This document shows positions 8,278-16,469 of a stretch of DNA of 64,000 bases, piece after piece (positions within the stretch are counted from its first letter, which is position 1; every line of letters starts with the position of its first letter). The DNA is from Dermabacter sp. p3-SID358 (GTDB lineage Bacteria > Actinomycetota > Actinomycetes > Actinomycetales > Dermabacteraceae), in the NCBI RefSeq assembly GCF_025147465.1, contig NZ_JALXOZ010000002.1, positions 62,001 through 126,000 on the forward strand, read 5' to 3'. The position numbers and the translations under genes were made by a program. The notes under the pieces were generated by a model that ran no database searches, had not been told where the DNA came from, and was given only the letters and a program-made list of their open reading frames with translations.

Positions 8278-10799
8278 GCGTCCACAAAGTCTCCGCTGAT
8301 CCCATGGACCGAGTCCATTTGCCCGTAAGCGAATGGGAACTCGTCGAATCGCGCCCGGGCGCCGAGCTCGGCTTCCTCGAAACGATCTTCGCGACCGCGA
8401 ACGGCTACCTCGGCATGCGCGGCACCCCCGAAGAGGGCCGCGACGTGGCAAGCCACGGCACATTCCTCAACGGCTTCCATGAAACCTGGCCCATCAAGCA
8501 TGCCGAGAACGCGTTTGGTTTCGCGAAAACCGGCCAGACCATCGTGAACGCCCCCGACTCGACCGTGATCAAGCTGTATGTCGACGACGAGCCGCTCAAC
8601 GTCTCGACGAGCGACCTGCTCGAATACAAGCGGTGGATCGATTTTCGCGAAGGTGTGCTGCGCCGCGACCTCCTGTGGCGTACTCCAAGCGGTGCCCACG
8701 TGCGCGTGCGCTCGAGCCGCATGGTGAGCTTCACCGATCGCCACCTCGCCCTTATGTCCCTCGAGGTCGAAATGGTCAAGGGAAGCGCCCCCATCGCGAT
8801 CTCCTCGCAGATCATCAACCGCCAAGACCTCGACCTCGACGCTGCGACGACTCCCGAGCGCCCCGGCACGGCGTCGAATAAGCACGATCCGCGCCAAACC
8901 ACCTCGTTCGACACTCGTGTCCTCGTGCCCGAAGATAACCACGCTTCGGGCGACCGCGTGCTCATGGGCTACCGCACCGCTCACTCCGGGCTTGGCATCG
9001 GCGTTGCCGCCGATCACGCGGTGGAAACCGAAATCGATTTCCAGAGCCTCGTCAAGATCGACGATGACATGGGTCGCTTCATCATGCGCGGCGAACTCCC
9101 CGAGGGCGAGAAGTTCCTCGTCAAGAAGGCCGTGGCCTACCACTACTCCGCGGGCGTTCCCGTGCGCGAGCTCCAGGACCGTTGCCGCCGCACACTTGAT
9201 CGCGTGCACAAGCACAAGCTCGAGCACTACCACAACGCCCAGCGGGATTTCCTCACGCGATTCTGGGAGCGCTCCGACATTCGCATCGAGGGTCAGCCGG
9301 CCGTGCAGCAAGCGAGCCGCTGGTGCATCTATCAGCTCGCGCAGGCCGCCGCGCGCGCCGACCAGGCTGGCGTTCCCGCAAAGGGCATGACGGGTTCCGG
9401 GTACGAGGGCCACTACTTCTGGGACACCGACATCTACGTGGTGCCGTTCCTCACGTTCACCTCGCCCGAATGGGCGCGCAACGCCCTCCGCTTCCGCGTG
9501 AATCTGCTCGATTCCGCTCGCGAGAGAGCTCGCGAACTCAACCAGCGCGGCGCCCTCTTCCCATGGCGCACCATCAACGGCGACGAGGCAAGCGCTTACT
9601 ACGCGGCAGGCACCGCGCAGTACCACATCGATGCCGACATCGCGTGGGCGTTTTCGACGTACAACGACATCACGGGCGACACGAGCTTCCTCGACCTGCA
9701 GGGTGCCGAGGTGCTCGCCGAGACTGCGCGCATGTGGGCCGATCTCGGTTTCTGGCGCACGAACGGCGAGCAGACCTTCCACATCCACGGCGTGACGGGC
9801 CCGGATGAATACACGACGGTCGTGAACAACAACCTGTTCACGAACATCATGGCGAAGTACAACCTCGAACGGGCCGCGCGCACCCTCATCGACCTGCGCG
9901 AACGCCTCCCCGAGGCCTACCAGGCCCTCGTGCAGAAAATCTCCCTCGACGAGCGCGAGATCGACGAGTGGAAGGCATGCGCCGAGGGCATGTACATCGA
10001 GTTCGATGAAACGATGGGCATCCACCCTCAGGATGACCGCTTCCTCGACCGTGAGGTGTGGGACATCAAGGCCACGCCCGCCGACAGGTTCCCGCTCCTG
10101 CTCAACTACCACCCGCTTGTGATCTACCGCTTCCAGGTCATCAAACAGGCCGACGTCGTGCTCGCGACCTACCTTCGCGGCGCCGAGTTCACGAACGAGC
10201 ATAAGAAGGCGAACTTCGAGTACTACGACCCGATCACGACGGGCGATTCGACGCTCTCCGCGGTCGTGCAATCCATCATGGCCGCCGAGGTTGGCCACCA
10301 AGATCTTGCACTCGACTACTTCCTCACGGGCCTCTACGTGGACCTTGCCGACCTGCATAAAAACACGAAGGACGGCGTGCACATTGCCTCCGCCGGCGGT
10401 GTGTGGAACGGCCTCGTGGCCGGCTTCGGCGGGATGCGCTTCAACGGCGGCGAGATCAGCTTCGACCCGCGCCTTCCCGAAGAATGGCCCGCCCTTGAGT
10501 TCCCCCTCACCGTGCGAGGGAGCCGCTTCACCGTGCGCATCACCAAGGATCGCATCGACTTCACCCTCGAAGAGGGCGACGGGCTCGAGGTGAGCGTGCG
10601 CGGCGAAACCGTGCGCATCACGAGCAGCGGCGTGAGCGTTCCGCTTCGTGGCCAGGGCCCCATCCTCGAAGATGGCGACCTCGAGGCGCACTACGTGGGC
10701 GATGCGCGCGCCGACGGCACCCTCATCACCTCGACCGTGCCGGACCCGAACTCGCCGTGGGAATACCCCGCGGTGGCGATTGAGGGCCACGAAGGCTAG
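8274..10799 (+). CDS. GH65 disaccharide phosphorylase (maltose/trehalose/kojibiose phosphorylase type)
   Basis: This is an 841-residue family 65 glycoside phosphorylase, full length. It shows the N-terminal beta-sandwich with ETIFATANGYLGMRGTPEEG at about 34-53 and the (alpha/alpha)6 barrel with YFWDTDIYVVPF. The general acid is Glu512 in TGPDEYTT. It ends with a C-terminal beta domain (NGLVAGFGGMRFNGGEISFDPRLP). These enzymes cleave an alpha-linked glucose disaccharide with phosphate to give beta-glucose 1-phosphate, which the coupled beta-phosphoglucomutase uses. The exact disaccharide cannot be read from the sequence; maltose or trehalose is most likely by family frequency. No signal peptide. 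The transcript ends at the hairpin at 10818-10861. Confidence 0.92.
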   Translation: MSVHKVSADPMDRVHLPVSEWELVESRPGAELGFLETIFATANGYLGMRGTPEEGRDVASHGTFLNGFHETWPIKHAENAFGFAKTGQTIVNAPDSTVIKLYVDDEPLNVSTSDLLEYKRWIDFREGVLRRDLLWRTPSGAHVRVRSSRMVSFTDRHLALMSLEVEMVKGSAPIAISSQIINRQDLDLDAATTPERPGTASNKHDPRQTTSFDTRVLVPEDNHASGDRVLMGYRTAHSGLGIGVAADHAVETEIDFQSLVKIDDDMGRFIMRGELPEGEKFLVKKAVAYHYSAGVPVRELQDRCRRTLDRVHKHKLEHYHNAQRDFLTRFWERSDIRIEGQPAVQQASRWCIYQLAQAAARADQAGVPAKGMTGSGYEGHYFWDTDIYVVPFLTFTSPEWARNALRFRVNLLDSARERARELNQRGALFPWRTINGDEASAYYAAGTAQYHIDADIAWAFSTYNDITGDTSFLDLQGAEVLAETARMWADLGFWRTNGEQTFHIHGVTGPDEYTTVVNNNLFTNIMAKYNLERAARTLIDLRERLPEAYQALVQKISLDEREIDEWKACAEGMYIEFDETMGIHPQDDRFLDREVWDIKATPADRFPLLLNYHPLVIYRFQVIKQADVVLATYLRGAEFTNEHKKANFEYYDPITTGDSTLSAVVQSIMAAEVGHQDLALDYFLTGLYVDLADLHKNTKDGVHIASAGGVWNGLVAGFGGMRFNGGEISFDPRLPEEWPALEFPLTVRGSRFTVRITKDRIDFTLEEGDGLEVSVRGETVRITSSGVSVPLRGQGPILEDGDLEAHYVGDARADGTLITSTVPDPNSPWEYPAVAIEGHEG

Positions 10800-10817
10800 G
10801 TCCCGGGGTTAAGATTG

Positions 10818-10861
10818 GGGTCCGACGGTTGCCAGGCAGGCGTCGGACCCTGATTTTTCTT
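10818..10861 (+). terminator. Rho-independent terminator formed by the dispersed palindrome
   Basis: GGGTCCGACG (10818-10827) pairs perfectly with CGTCGGACCC (10841-10850) around the loop GTTGCCAGGCAGG. TGATTTTTCTT follows. It lies 18 bases after the GH65 stop codon. The hairpin is the best full copy of the dispersed 33-bp element. Confidence 0.85.
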
Positions 10862-10964
10862 GCGCGGCCGGCACAGACCCGAAGTGGAGACACGCACGTG
10901 CACCTCCTCGCGGCACACCCGGCCCCGCACGCCACTCCAGGTTGTTTTGACGCGAAAGAGAGCC

Positions 10965-11435
10965 ATGAAACCGCGCATCGTCCGTGCTGACCTTCCCTCC
11001 GAGACCGCCCGCGAGCTTCCGCCGTGCGTGAAGCGACGCGACCTTGGCGCGCTCGGTCTGACCGGCGCCGCAGCGCTCGCGCTTGCGGGTTGCGGCCCCG
11101 ATCGTGGCGGACTCAAAGCAAAAGAGGTGCAGGTCGACGATACGGGAGCTGTGTCCCTCGACGATCTTCCCGAGAACCAGACGACCATCGTGAACTTCGG
11201 TGGCCAGCGGGCGTTCGTCGCGGTCGTGCGCGGAAGCGGCGAGGAGCTTCACGGTTTTGAGGCGTACTGCACGCACCAGGGCTGTGCGCTGAATCCCGAA
11301 GGTCCGGTGCTGCATTGCCCGTGCCACGACTCGACGTTTGATTCTGAGACGGGCGACGTCAAGGGCGGCCCCGCCGAAAAGCCCCTCACCGAGGTCACCC
11401 TGAAAGTCGCGGACGGCAAGGTCACCCGTGCCTGA
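10965..11435 (+). CDS. Rieske [2Fe-2S] domain lipoprotein with Tat-type signal
   Basis: This is a 156-residue exported iron-sulfur protein. Residues 21-43 are a twin-arginine signal (KRRDLGALGLTGAAALALAGC) with lipobox LAGC, so it should be exported folded and lipid-anchored at Cys43. The Rieske ligands are complete: Cys102 and His104 in CTHQGC, Cys118 and His121 in CPCHDS, with Cys107 and Cys120 for the disulfide. It resembles the small stand-alone Rieske proteins of actinobacteria rather than the transmembrane QcrA. The partner is unknown. The ATG at 10965 follows GAAAGAG. Its end overlaps the trmB start by 8 bases. Confidence 0.9.
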   Translation: MKPRIVRADLPSETARELPPCVKRRDLGALGLTGAAALALAGCGPDRGGLKAKEVQVDDTGAVSLDDLPENQTTIVNFGGQRAFVAVVRGSGEELHGFEAYCTHQGCALNPEGPVLHCPCHDSTFDSETGDVKGGPAEKPLTEVTLKVADGKVTRA

Positions 11436-12222
11436 GCTCACGAGCGACGGGCGCGTCAAACGCGAGGTCGTGAGCTTTGTGCGGCGCGGCTCCCGGCTCA
11501 ATTCAGCCCAGGAGCGGGCGTGGGACACGCATGCCGCGCAATACGTTATCGACGTCCCCCGCGGGGCGCGATCGACCCTAGCCGACCCCTCGGTGCGGCT
11601 CTCACCCGCAGAGCTGTTTGGAAACGAGAACCCGCTCATCGTCGAGATCGGCTCCGGTCAGGGCGATTGCGTAGCCGCCGCCGCCGCTTCACGCCCGAGC
11701 GAGAACTTCCTCGCCCTCGAGGTGTATAAGCCGGGCCTCGCCCAAACGATGATTCACCTCGAACGTCTCGGGCTTCCCGGCAACGTGAAAATGCTCGAGG
11801 TCGATGCAGAAAACTCGCTGCCCACGTTGCTTGGGCCCGAATCGATTCGCGAAGTGTGGATCTTCTTCGCCGACCCGTGGCACAAAACGAAGCACCACAA
11901 AAGGCGGTTGATCTCCCCAGAGTTTTTGCGCGTACTCACGGGCCTGCTCGAGCCGGGAGGAATCATTCGCACCGCGACCGACTGGGCCGATTACGCCGAA
12001 CACCAGCACTCCGCGTTCGAGACTGCCGCACGAGAGGGCTTGCTCGTGAACATGCACCCCGAGGGGCCGCGGCCTGAGGGAACGGCGTCGGATCCCGTGA
12101 GCGACGCGATGCCTACCTCGGGGTTCGCCCCGCGGTTTGATGGTCGTGTGCGCACTGCCTTCGAAAAGAAGGCAACGGCGGCAGGTCGCCTCGTGTGGGA
12201 GTTCGCCTACCGCAAGGCGTAA
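11428..12222 (+). CDS. trmB: tRNA (guanine-N7-)-methyltransferase
   Basis: This is a 264-residue SAM-dependent enzyme that methylates G46 in the variable loop of tRNAs. It shows the SAM motif LIVEIGSGQGD at about 70-80 and ALEVYKPG, followed by the TrmB signature IFFADPWHKTKHHKRRL at about 145-161. Further downstream are the family features TATDWADYAE and a C-terminal TAFEKKATAAGRLVWEFAY. The GTG at 11428 overlaps the Rieske gene by 8 bases, so translation is coupled. Functional pairing with the Rieske protein is not obvious. Confidence 0.95.
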   Translation: MPELTSDGRVKREVVSFVRRGSRLNSAQERAWDTHAAQYVIDVPRGARSTLADPSVRLSPAELFGNENPLIVEIGSGQGDCVAAAAASRPSENFLALEVYKPGLAQTMIHLERLGLPGNVKMLEVDAENSLPTLLGPESIREVWIFFADPWHKTKHHKRRLISPEFLRVLTGLLEPGGIIRTATDWADYAEHQHSAFETAAREGLLVNMHPEGPRPEGTASDPVSDAMPTSGFAPRFDGRVRTAFEKKATAAGRLVWEFAYRKA

Positions 12223-12234
12223 AGCCGGGGCGCC

Positions 12235-12945
12235 TCAGAGCTCCGCCGGAGACTCGAACTTGTAGCCGAGCCCGCGCACCGTCACGATGAGCTCCGGGCT
12301 CTTCGGGTTGACCTCGATCTTCGCGCGCAAGCGCTTAATGTGCACGTCGAGAGTCTTCGTGTCGCCCACGTAATTCGAGCCCCACACGCGGTCAATGAGC
12401 TGGCCGCGCGTGAGCACACGGTCGGCGTTGCGCAACAGAATCTCAAGGAGCTCGAACTCCTTGAGTGGGAGCGGTGTGTCCTCGCCGCGCACGCGCACCA
12501 CATGCCGATCGACATTCATTTCGATGCCGCCGGCGGAGAGCACGGCTTCGTCTTCATCGCCGTCCTGACCAGGAGCCTTCTGCTGCTCGCCGCGGCGCAG
12601 CACTGCCTTGATGCGGGCGAGGAGCTCACGCGAGGAATACGGCTTCGTCACGTAGTCATCGGCACCGAGCTCGAGACCGAGCACCTTGTCAAACTCGTCA
12701 TCCTTCGCGGTCAGCATAATGACGGGAACGGTTGAGGTCTTGCGGATCTCCCGGCACACGTCAGTGCCGCTCATGCCTGGAAGCATGAGGTCGAGAAGCA
12801 CGAGATCGGCTCCGTGCACCTGGAACACCGCGAGCCCGCGGTCACCCGTGTTCGCGACCGCGACCTCGTATCCCTCTTTGCGCAGCGAGTAGCTGAGCGC
12901 GTCCGAGAAACTCTCCTCGTCTTCAACAATGAGGATGCGTGCCAT
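12235..12945 (-). CDS. regX3: Phosphate-responsive two-component response regulator RegX3/PhoP-like
   Basis: This is a 236-residue OmpR-family regulator. The receiver domain (1-115) has the acidic pocket Glu8-Asp9, phospho-acceptor Asp52 in LLDLMLPG, Thr79 and Lys101 (VTKPYS). The winged-helix DNA-binding domain (about 140-232) contains PLKEFELLEILLRN and VDVHIKRLRAKIE-like sequence ending in VRGLGYKFE. It is 5 bases from senX3 and divergent from phoU, matching the actinobacterial senX3-regX3 phosphate locus. The ATG at 12945 follows AGGAGAATAGGAATC. Function: phosphate-starvation response. Confidence 0.93.
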   Translation of the reverse strand: MARILIVEDEESFSDALSYSLRKEGYEVAVANTGDRGLAVFQVHGADLVLLDLMLPGMSGTDVCREIRKTSTVPVIMLTAKDDEFDKVLGLELGADDYVTKPYSSRELLARIKAVLRRGEQQKAPGQDGDEDEAVLSAGGIEMNVDRHVVRVRGEDTPLPLKEFELLEILLRNADRVLTRGQLIDRVWGSNYVGDTKTLDVHIKRLRAKIEVNPKSPELIVTVRGLGYKFESPAEL

Positions 12946-12950
12946 GATTC

Positions 12951-14219
12951 CTATTCTCCTGTGTGAACGGGCAGGTCCCTGGGTGAATCGTCGGCGAGCT
13001 CGGGGATGCGAAGCGTGAACGTCGAGCCCGAGCCCTCCTTCGACCATACTGTGACTTCGCCGCCGTGGTTGCTTGCAATGTGCTTCACGATCGACAGGCC
13101 AAGGCCCGTGCCGCCCGTCGCGCGAGAGCGAGCCTTGTCCACGCGGTAGAAGCGCTCAAAGATACGCTCCATGTTTTCCGGCGAAATGCCGATGCCCTCG
13201 TCTTTCACCGAAATCTCGACCATGCCGTTGTCGCGACGAGTCGACACCCCAATGAGAGTGTTCGGCGGCGAGTACGTAATCGCGTTCATGATGAGATTCG
13301 AAAGCGCCGTCGTGAGCATGGTCGAGCTTCCGAACACCTCAAGGTTCTGCGTGCCGCCAGACTGGATCGTCATGCCGTGGCCCGTGGCGAGATTCTGGTT
13401 GAGAGCGACCGCCTCAGCGACCACGGAGTCGATGTCGACAGAGGAGGCGTCGGCAAAAGATTGCGCGCCTTGCACGCGCGACAGCTCGATAATTTCCTGC
13501 ACGAGGAGCGAGAGGCGCCGCGATTCGGTTTGCATACGTCCCGCAAAGCGGCGCACGGCTTCGGGATCGTCGGCGGCATCTTCCATCGTCTCGGCAAGCA
13601 GCGTGAGTGCGCCAACGGGAGTTTTCAGTTCGTGAGAAACGTTCGCAACGAAGTCTCGGCGGGTTTCCTCAACGCGGGATTGATTGGTCAAATCGTCGGC
13701 GAGAACGAGGATGCGCCGGGAGCTGCTGAGAGCACCCACGCGAACGCTCACGACAGTGGGCGTGTTCCGGTCGGATCGAGTGTTTCTCTCGTTCGTGAGG
13801 ACCTGCTCGCGAAAGCCGCCCTGGCGCGAAACCTGCGTGACGATGTCGATGAGGTCGCGGTGGGCGAGGCGCGGATAGTCGCCGCCGGTCGTGCGAACGA
13901 GACCGTAGCTGTAGGCAAGAGGTGAAGCGCGCATGACATCGCCGCTCGAATCAAGCAGCACGTACGCGCTCGAGAGAATCGAGAGCACCTCAGAGGTTGG
14001 CTCCGCGACGCTCGGCTGGGGCGGCTCGGGCACCGATCTGCTGCCACGCAGTGCCGCGTAGGTCGCCACGGCTCCCGCCACGAGGCCACACACTGCGGCA
14101 AGGAGGAGGGCAACGACGTTCACCCCACCAGGGTACGCGCTTCGAGAGTCCGACGGCGCCTCGGGCCCCATCGACGCGAGTTTCGTTTCCTGGTTATTCA
14201 CCCTGGGGTTTGCGTACAT
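12951..14219 (-). CDS. senX3: Sensor histidine kinase SenX3
   Basis: This is a 422-residue membrane sensor kinase. It has one N-terminal membrane segment (about 33-57, VNVVALLLAAVCGLVAGAVATY), a PAS-like region (about 78-175), and an H-box FVANVSHELKTP with His196. It then has N-box SNLIMNAITYSPP, the G1 motif DEGIGI and G2 motif GGTGLGLSIVKH. The start is uncertain. The ATG at 14219 (GGGAAG close upstream) gives a 32-residue polar leader before the membrane segment; a GTG at 14123 would start directly at it. Pairs with RegX3 downstream. Confidence 0.92.
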   Translation of the reverse strand: MYANPRVNNQETKLASMGPEAPSDSRSAYPGGVNVVALLLAAVCGLVAGAVATYAALRGSRSVPEPPQPSVAEPTSEVLSILSSAYVLLDSSGDVMRASPLAYSYGLVRTTGGDYPRLAHRDLIDIVTQVSRQGGFREQVLTNERNTRSDRNTPTVVSVRVGALSSSRRILVLADDLTNQSRVEETRRDFVANVSHELKTPVGALTLLAETMEDAADDPEAVRRFAGRMQTESRRLSLLVQEIIELSRVQGAQSFADASSVDIDSVVAEAVALNQNLATGHGMTIQSGGTQNLEVFGSSTMLTTALSNLIMNAITYSPPNTLIGVSTRRDNGMVEISVKDEGIGISPENMERIFERFYRVDKARSRATGGTGLGLSIVKHIASNHGGEVTVWSKEGSGSTFTLRIPELADDSPRDLPVHTGE

Positions 14220-14238
14220 TCACTTCCCGCCGAGAAAA

Positions 14239-14260
14239 TAGAGGCACAGTATTGCCTCTA
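14239..14260. promoter_or_regulatory. Perfect inverted repeat between senX3 and phoU
   Basis: TAGAGGCA and TGCCTCTA form 8-bp perfect arms separated by CAGTAT in the 58-bp divergent gap. They lie 17 bases before the phoU start. The symmetry and place fit an operator for a dimeric regulator, possibly RegX3 itself, although OmpR-family boxes are usually direct repeats. Confidence 0.6.
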
Positions 14261-14277
14261 GAGAAAAGGACGATCCG

Positions 14278-14955
14278 ATGCGTGCCGCATTCCAGAATGA
14301 ACTTCAGGTCCTGCGCGATGGCCTGATGGAAATGAACTCCCTTGTGGCCACTGCACTTGAGGACGCCTCGAAGGCGCTTTTCACCGGCGATCTCGCGCTC
14401 GCCGAAAAGGTCATCGTCCGCGATCAGGAGATCGACGATCTCCAGGCCGAGCTCGACGAAAAGTCGATCGACGTTCTTGCGACCCAGTCGCCCGTTGCCA
14501 CCGACCTGCGTACCGTTGTGGCAACGCTGCGCATGAGCGCATCGCTTGAACGCATGGGCGATCTCGCCGCCCACATCGCGCTCGTGCTTCGCCGCCGCCA
14601 CCCGAACGAGGTCATCCCCGCCGATCTCCAGTCGGCCATCGAAACTCTCGCCGACCTGAGCCTCAACGCCGTAAAGGACGCGGGCAAGGTCCTCGAAACC
14701 TACGACGTTGCGCTTGCCGCCGTGATTGAAGAGCGCGACAACAACCTCGACCGCGCAATGGACGAGGTCTACGCCGCGCTCTCGGCCGAAGGCGCCCCCT
14801 ACTCCGTCAAGGAGTCGGTGGATCTCGCGCTTCTGGCTCGCTTCTACGAGCGCATCGGCGACCACGCCGTGTCGGTTGCACGCCGCGTTGTGTTCCTCGT
14901 GACGGGCGACTCGCTCGACTCGCACGGCCCGCAGACCGACGTCACCGAGTTCTGA
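14278..14955 (+). CDS. phoU: Phosphate transport system regulatory protein PhoU
   Basis: This is a 225-residue all-helical cytoplasmic protein that links Pst phosphate uptake to the sensor kinase. Two PhoU repeats are visible: MRAAFQNELQVLRDGLMEMNSLVATALEDA with IVRDQEIDDLQAELDEKSIDVLATQSPVATDLR, and the second around NAVKDAGKVLETYDVALAAVIEERDNNLDRAMDEVY. Each carries the metal-binding E-R-M/I-G-D motif (LERMGDLAAHIA and YERIGDHAVSVARR). The ATG follows AAAGGAC. It is divergent from senX3-regX3, a conserved actinobacterial arrangement, and no pst genes are in the window. Confidence 0.95.
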   Translation: MRAAFQNELQVLRDGLMEMNSLVATALEDASKALFTGDLALAEKVIVRDQEIDDLQAELDEKSIDVLATQSPVATDLRTVVATLRMSASLERMGDLAAHIALVLRRRHPNEVIPADLQSAIETLADLSLNAVKDAGKVLETYDVALAAVIEERDNNLDRAMDEVYAALSAEGAPYSVKESVDLALLARFYERIGDHAVSVARRVVFLVTGDSLDSHGPQTDVTEF

Positions 14956-15000
14956 TCCGCGCTACTTTCGCGGCGTAAAACAGCTGCAGACACTTCGGAT

Positions 15001-15038
15001 CGCGGGGCCCCGGCACATGCTGGGACCTCGCGTTTTTC
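15001..15038 (+). terminator. Rho-independent terminator after phoU
   Basis: CGCGGGGCCCCGGC pairs with GCTGGGACCTCGCG (13 of 14 positions counting G-T) around a short CACAT-type loop, followed by TTTTT. It is 46 bases past the phoU stop. Confidence 0.85.
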
Positions 15039-15140
15039 ATTGAGATATGCCTCCAGCAGCGGCGGGGCCCCCTTCCCCTTCAGCCACGCCCTCCCCCATA
15101 GTCACTTCCCCCTAGGCACACTCCACCCCCTCCCTCATCA

Positions 15141-15204
15141 AAAGTGGTGAAAAACGGCGTTAGACTCTCATTTCTCAACGCGAGATGGCGATTTTTCACC
15201 GCTT
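15141..15204 (+). repeat. 64-bp imperfect palindrome, copy 1
   Basis: It runs from AAAGTGGTGAAAAACGGCG to GATTTTTCACCGCTT, so its ends can pair (AAGTGGTGAAAA with TTTTTCACCGCTT). The reverse complement of 16257-16321 matches it at about 80% of positions, with the first 23 bases identical. The rest of the 14956-15402 gap shows nothing else that I recognise. Confidence 0.8.
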
Positions 15205-15402
15205 ACGAGGCAGCATGAGCACATCAGCGCCGCGAACCGGGTTCTTGCATCAGCAAGGTCTGCCGGTGACACCCCCGAGGGCGAGACTTCGACCAAAGAA
15301 GGTGCGCGTCAATGGGTGCGAGGCGGCCGTCGGATCCTAAATCGTTCCAGACTCGCCCGATAGCCTGGGGCAGTATCCGCATCACAAGCGACAGGAGTTC
15401 CC

Positions 15403-15780
15403 ATGCCCTCGAAACCAAGCAATCCCCTGGTTGGCGCCATCGTCACGGTCGCCGGGATTGGCACGTCGGTCCTCGCGAAGAAGGCCCTCGAAGTCGGCTG
15501 GCATCGCGTTTTCGACGAGGAAGTTCCCGACTCGAAGTTCGAGAAGCAGGCGAAGAAGGACCTTAAGGAGCGCAAGAAGCAGGCCAAAAAGGATGGCGCT
15601 TCGAAAGCCGAGCTCAAGGAAATGACGAGCGAGTATGAAGACGTCGCAGCTTGGAAGGTCGCGCTATTCACGGTCCTCTCCGGCGTGGCCATCACTGCGC
15701 TGCAGCAGGCGGCGAAGAACGGCGCCCAGTCGGGTGCGGAGCGTCTCGTTGCGCGGCGCCCTCGCGCAAACCGCGGCTAA
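15403..15780 (+). CDS. DUF4235 family small membrane-associated protein
   Basis: This is a 125-residue actinobacterial protein of unknown function. It has a short N-terminal hydrophobic segment (LVGAIVTVAGIGTSVLAKKALEVGWHRVF), a highly charged central helix (EKQAKKDLKERKKQAKKDGASKAELKE), and a second membrane-prone segment (WKVALFTVLSGVAITALQQAAKNG). A basic tail follows. This layout matches DUF4235 proteins. The ATG follows AGGAG. It is a single-gene unit between two strong terminators and is flanked by the inverted 64-bp palindromes. Confidence 0.82.
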   Translation: MPSKPSNPLVGAIVTVAGIGTSVLAKKALEVGWHRVFDEEVPDSKFEKQAKKDLKERKKQAKKDGASKAELKEMTSEYEDVAAWKVALFTVLSGVAITALQQAAKNGAQSGAERLVARRPRANRG

Positions 15781-15800
15781 GCGCGTCTTAGCAGTTTTCG

Positions 15801-15835
15801 GGTCCGGCTCTTCACGGAGCCGGACCTTCGTTTTT
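15801..15835 (+). terminator. Rho-independent terminator after the DUF4235 gene
   Basis: GGTCCGGCTC pairs perfectly with GAGCCGGACC around TTCACG. TTCGTTTTT follows, 20 bases past the stop. Confidence 0.92.
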
Positions 15836-15898
15836 CTGGGCACCGCGTGCCTTGGCTAATTCCGCCACTATTGGCTCCGCTCCGGCTTTCTTGCCCTA

Positions 15899-15930
15899 GG
15901 GTCCGACGGTAGCCAGGTAGCGTCGGACCC
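15899..15930. repeat. Dispersed palindrome, intergenic copy
   Basis: GGGTCCGACG and CGTCGGACCC form perfect 10-bp arms around GTAGCCAGGTAG. CATTTCTTGG follows. It differs from the 10818 copy by one base in the 13-mer core (GGTAGCC for GGTTGCC) and one base in loop length. Confidence 0.88.
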
Positions 15931-16026
15931 CATTTCTTGGCCTTCTACCCACTCCGTGCCCACCGGCTCCACCCGGTTTAGCTAGCTGGCCCCAACCGAC
16001 CTGCGGTGCAGCAAGATCACCCAACT

Positions 16027-16190
16027 ATCCAGCCACCCAGGCCACCAGTGGGCAAGCCATCCAGGTCACCAGTGGGCAAGCCATCCAGGTCACCAGCGGG
16101 CCAGCCACCATGCCCCCTCTGCCACCAACTGGCCAACCCCCGCTCACCAGCGGGCTTGCCACCATGCCAACCAGGTCACCAATGTGCCAG
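16027..16190. repeat. 24-bp tandem repeat tract
   Basis: Two near-identical units of GGCAAGCCATCCAGGTCACC plus AGTG/AGCG occupy 16051-16098. Degenerate units lie before (16027-16050) and after (to about 16190). Open frames through it encode repetitive low-complexity peptides with no family resemblance, so I treat it as non-coding. The remainder of 15931-16423 holds only this tract and the palindrome at 16257. Confidence 0.75.
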
Positions 16191-16256
16191 CAAGCCAGCC
16201 ATTCCCCATTCACCCGCGTTACCCCCATCTCCCGACTCCGCAGCGCTGCCATTCCG

Positions 16257-16321
16257 AAAGTGGTGAAAAGTCGCCACGTCATGTCGAGATCCGAGCACCT
16301 AACGCCGTTTTTCACCACTTT
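16257..16321 (-). repeat. 64-bp imperfect palindrome, copy 2 (inverted relative to copy 1)
   Basis: Starts AAAGTGGTGAAAAG and ends TTTTTCACCACTTT, giving terminal arms of about 14 bp. On the minus strand it begins with the same 23 bases as the copy at 15141. The two copies face each other around the DUF4235 gene. Confidence 0.8.
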
Positions 16322-16423
16322 CGCGAATTGGTGGCAAGTGGAAGGTAGGTGCTTCGGAAGAAGGCGGAGGCACAGCCTCGAAGGCGCGCCAGTAGCAGCT
16401 GCGAGGCGGCATTTTAAACTCGA

Positions 16424-16451
16424 ACGGCCCCGCACGTTCGTGCAGGGCCGT
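16424..16451 (-). terminator. Hairpin terminator after the LpqE-like gene
   Basis: ACGGCCC-C-GCAC and GTGC-A-GGGCCGT pair around GTTC (11 pairs with one C/A mismatch), 18 bases past the stop of the minus-strand lipoprotein gene. The T tract after it is short. Confidence 0.7.
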
Positions 16452-16469
16452 CGCGCTCTTAGTTGCCGA

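Noticed and set aside
8088..10790. 900-codon open frame on the minus strand
   Set aside because: Antisense to the GH65 gene, which has complete catalytic motifs; the minus frame shows no family resemblance and comes from high-GC codon bias.
16027..16190. Possible CRISPR array
   Set aside because: The repeats are contiguous without unique spacers and no cas genes are in the window.
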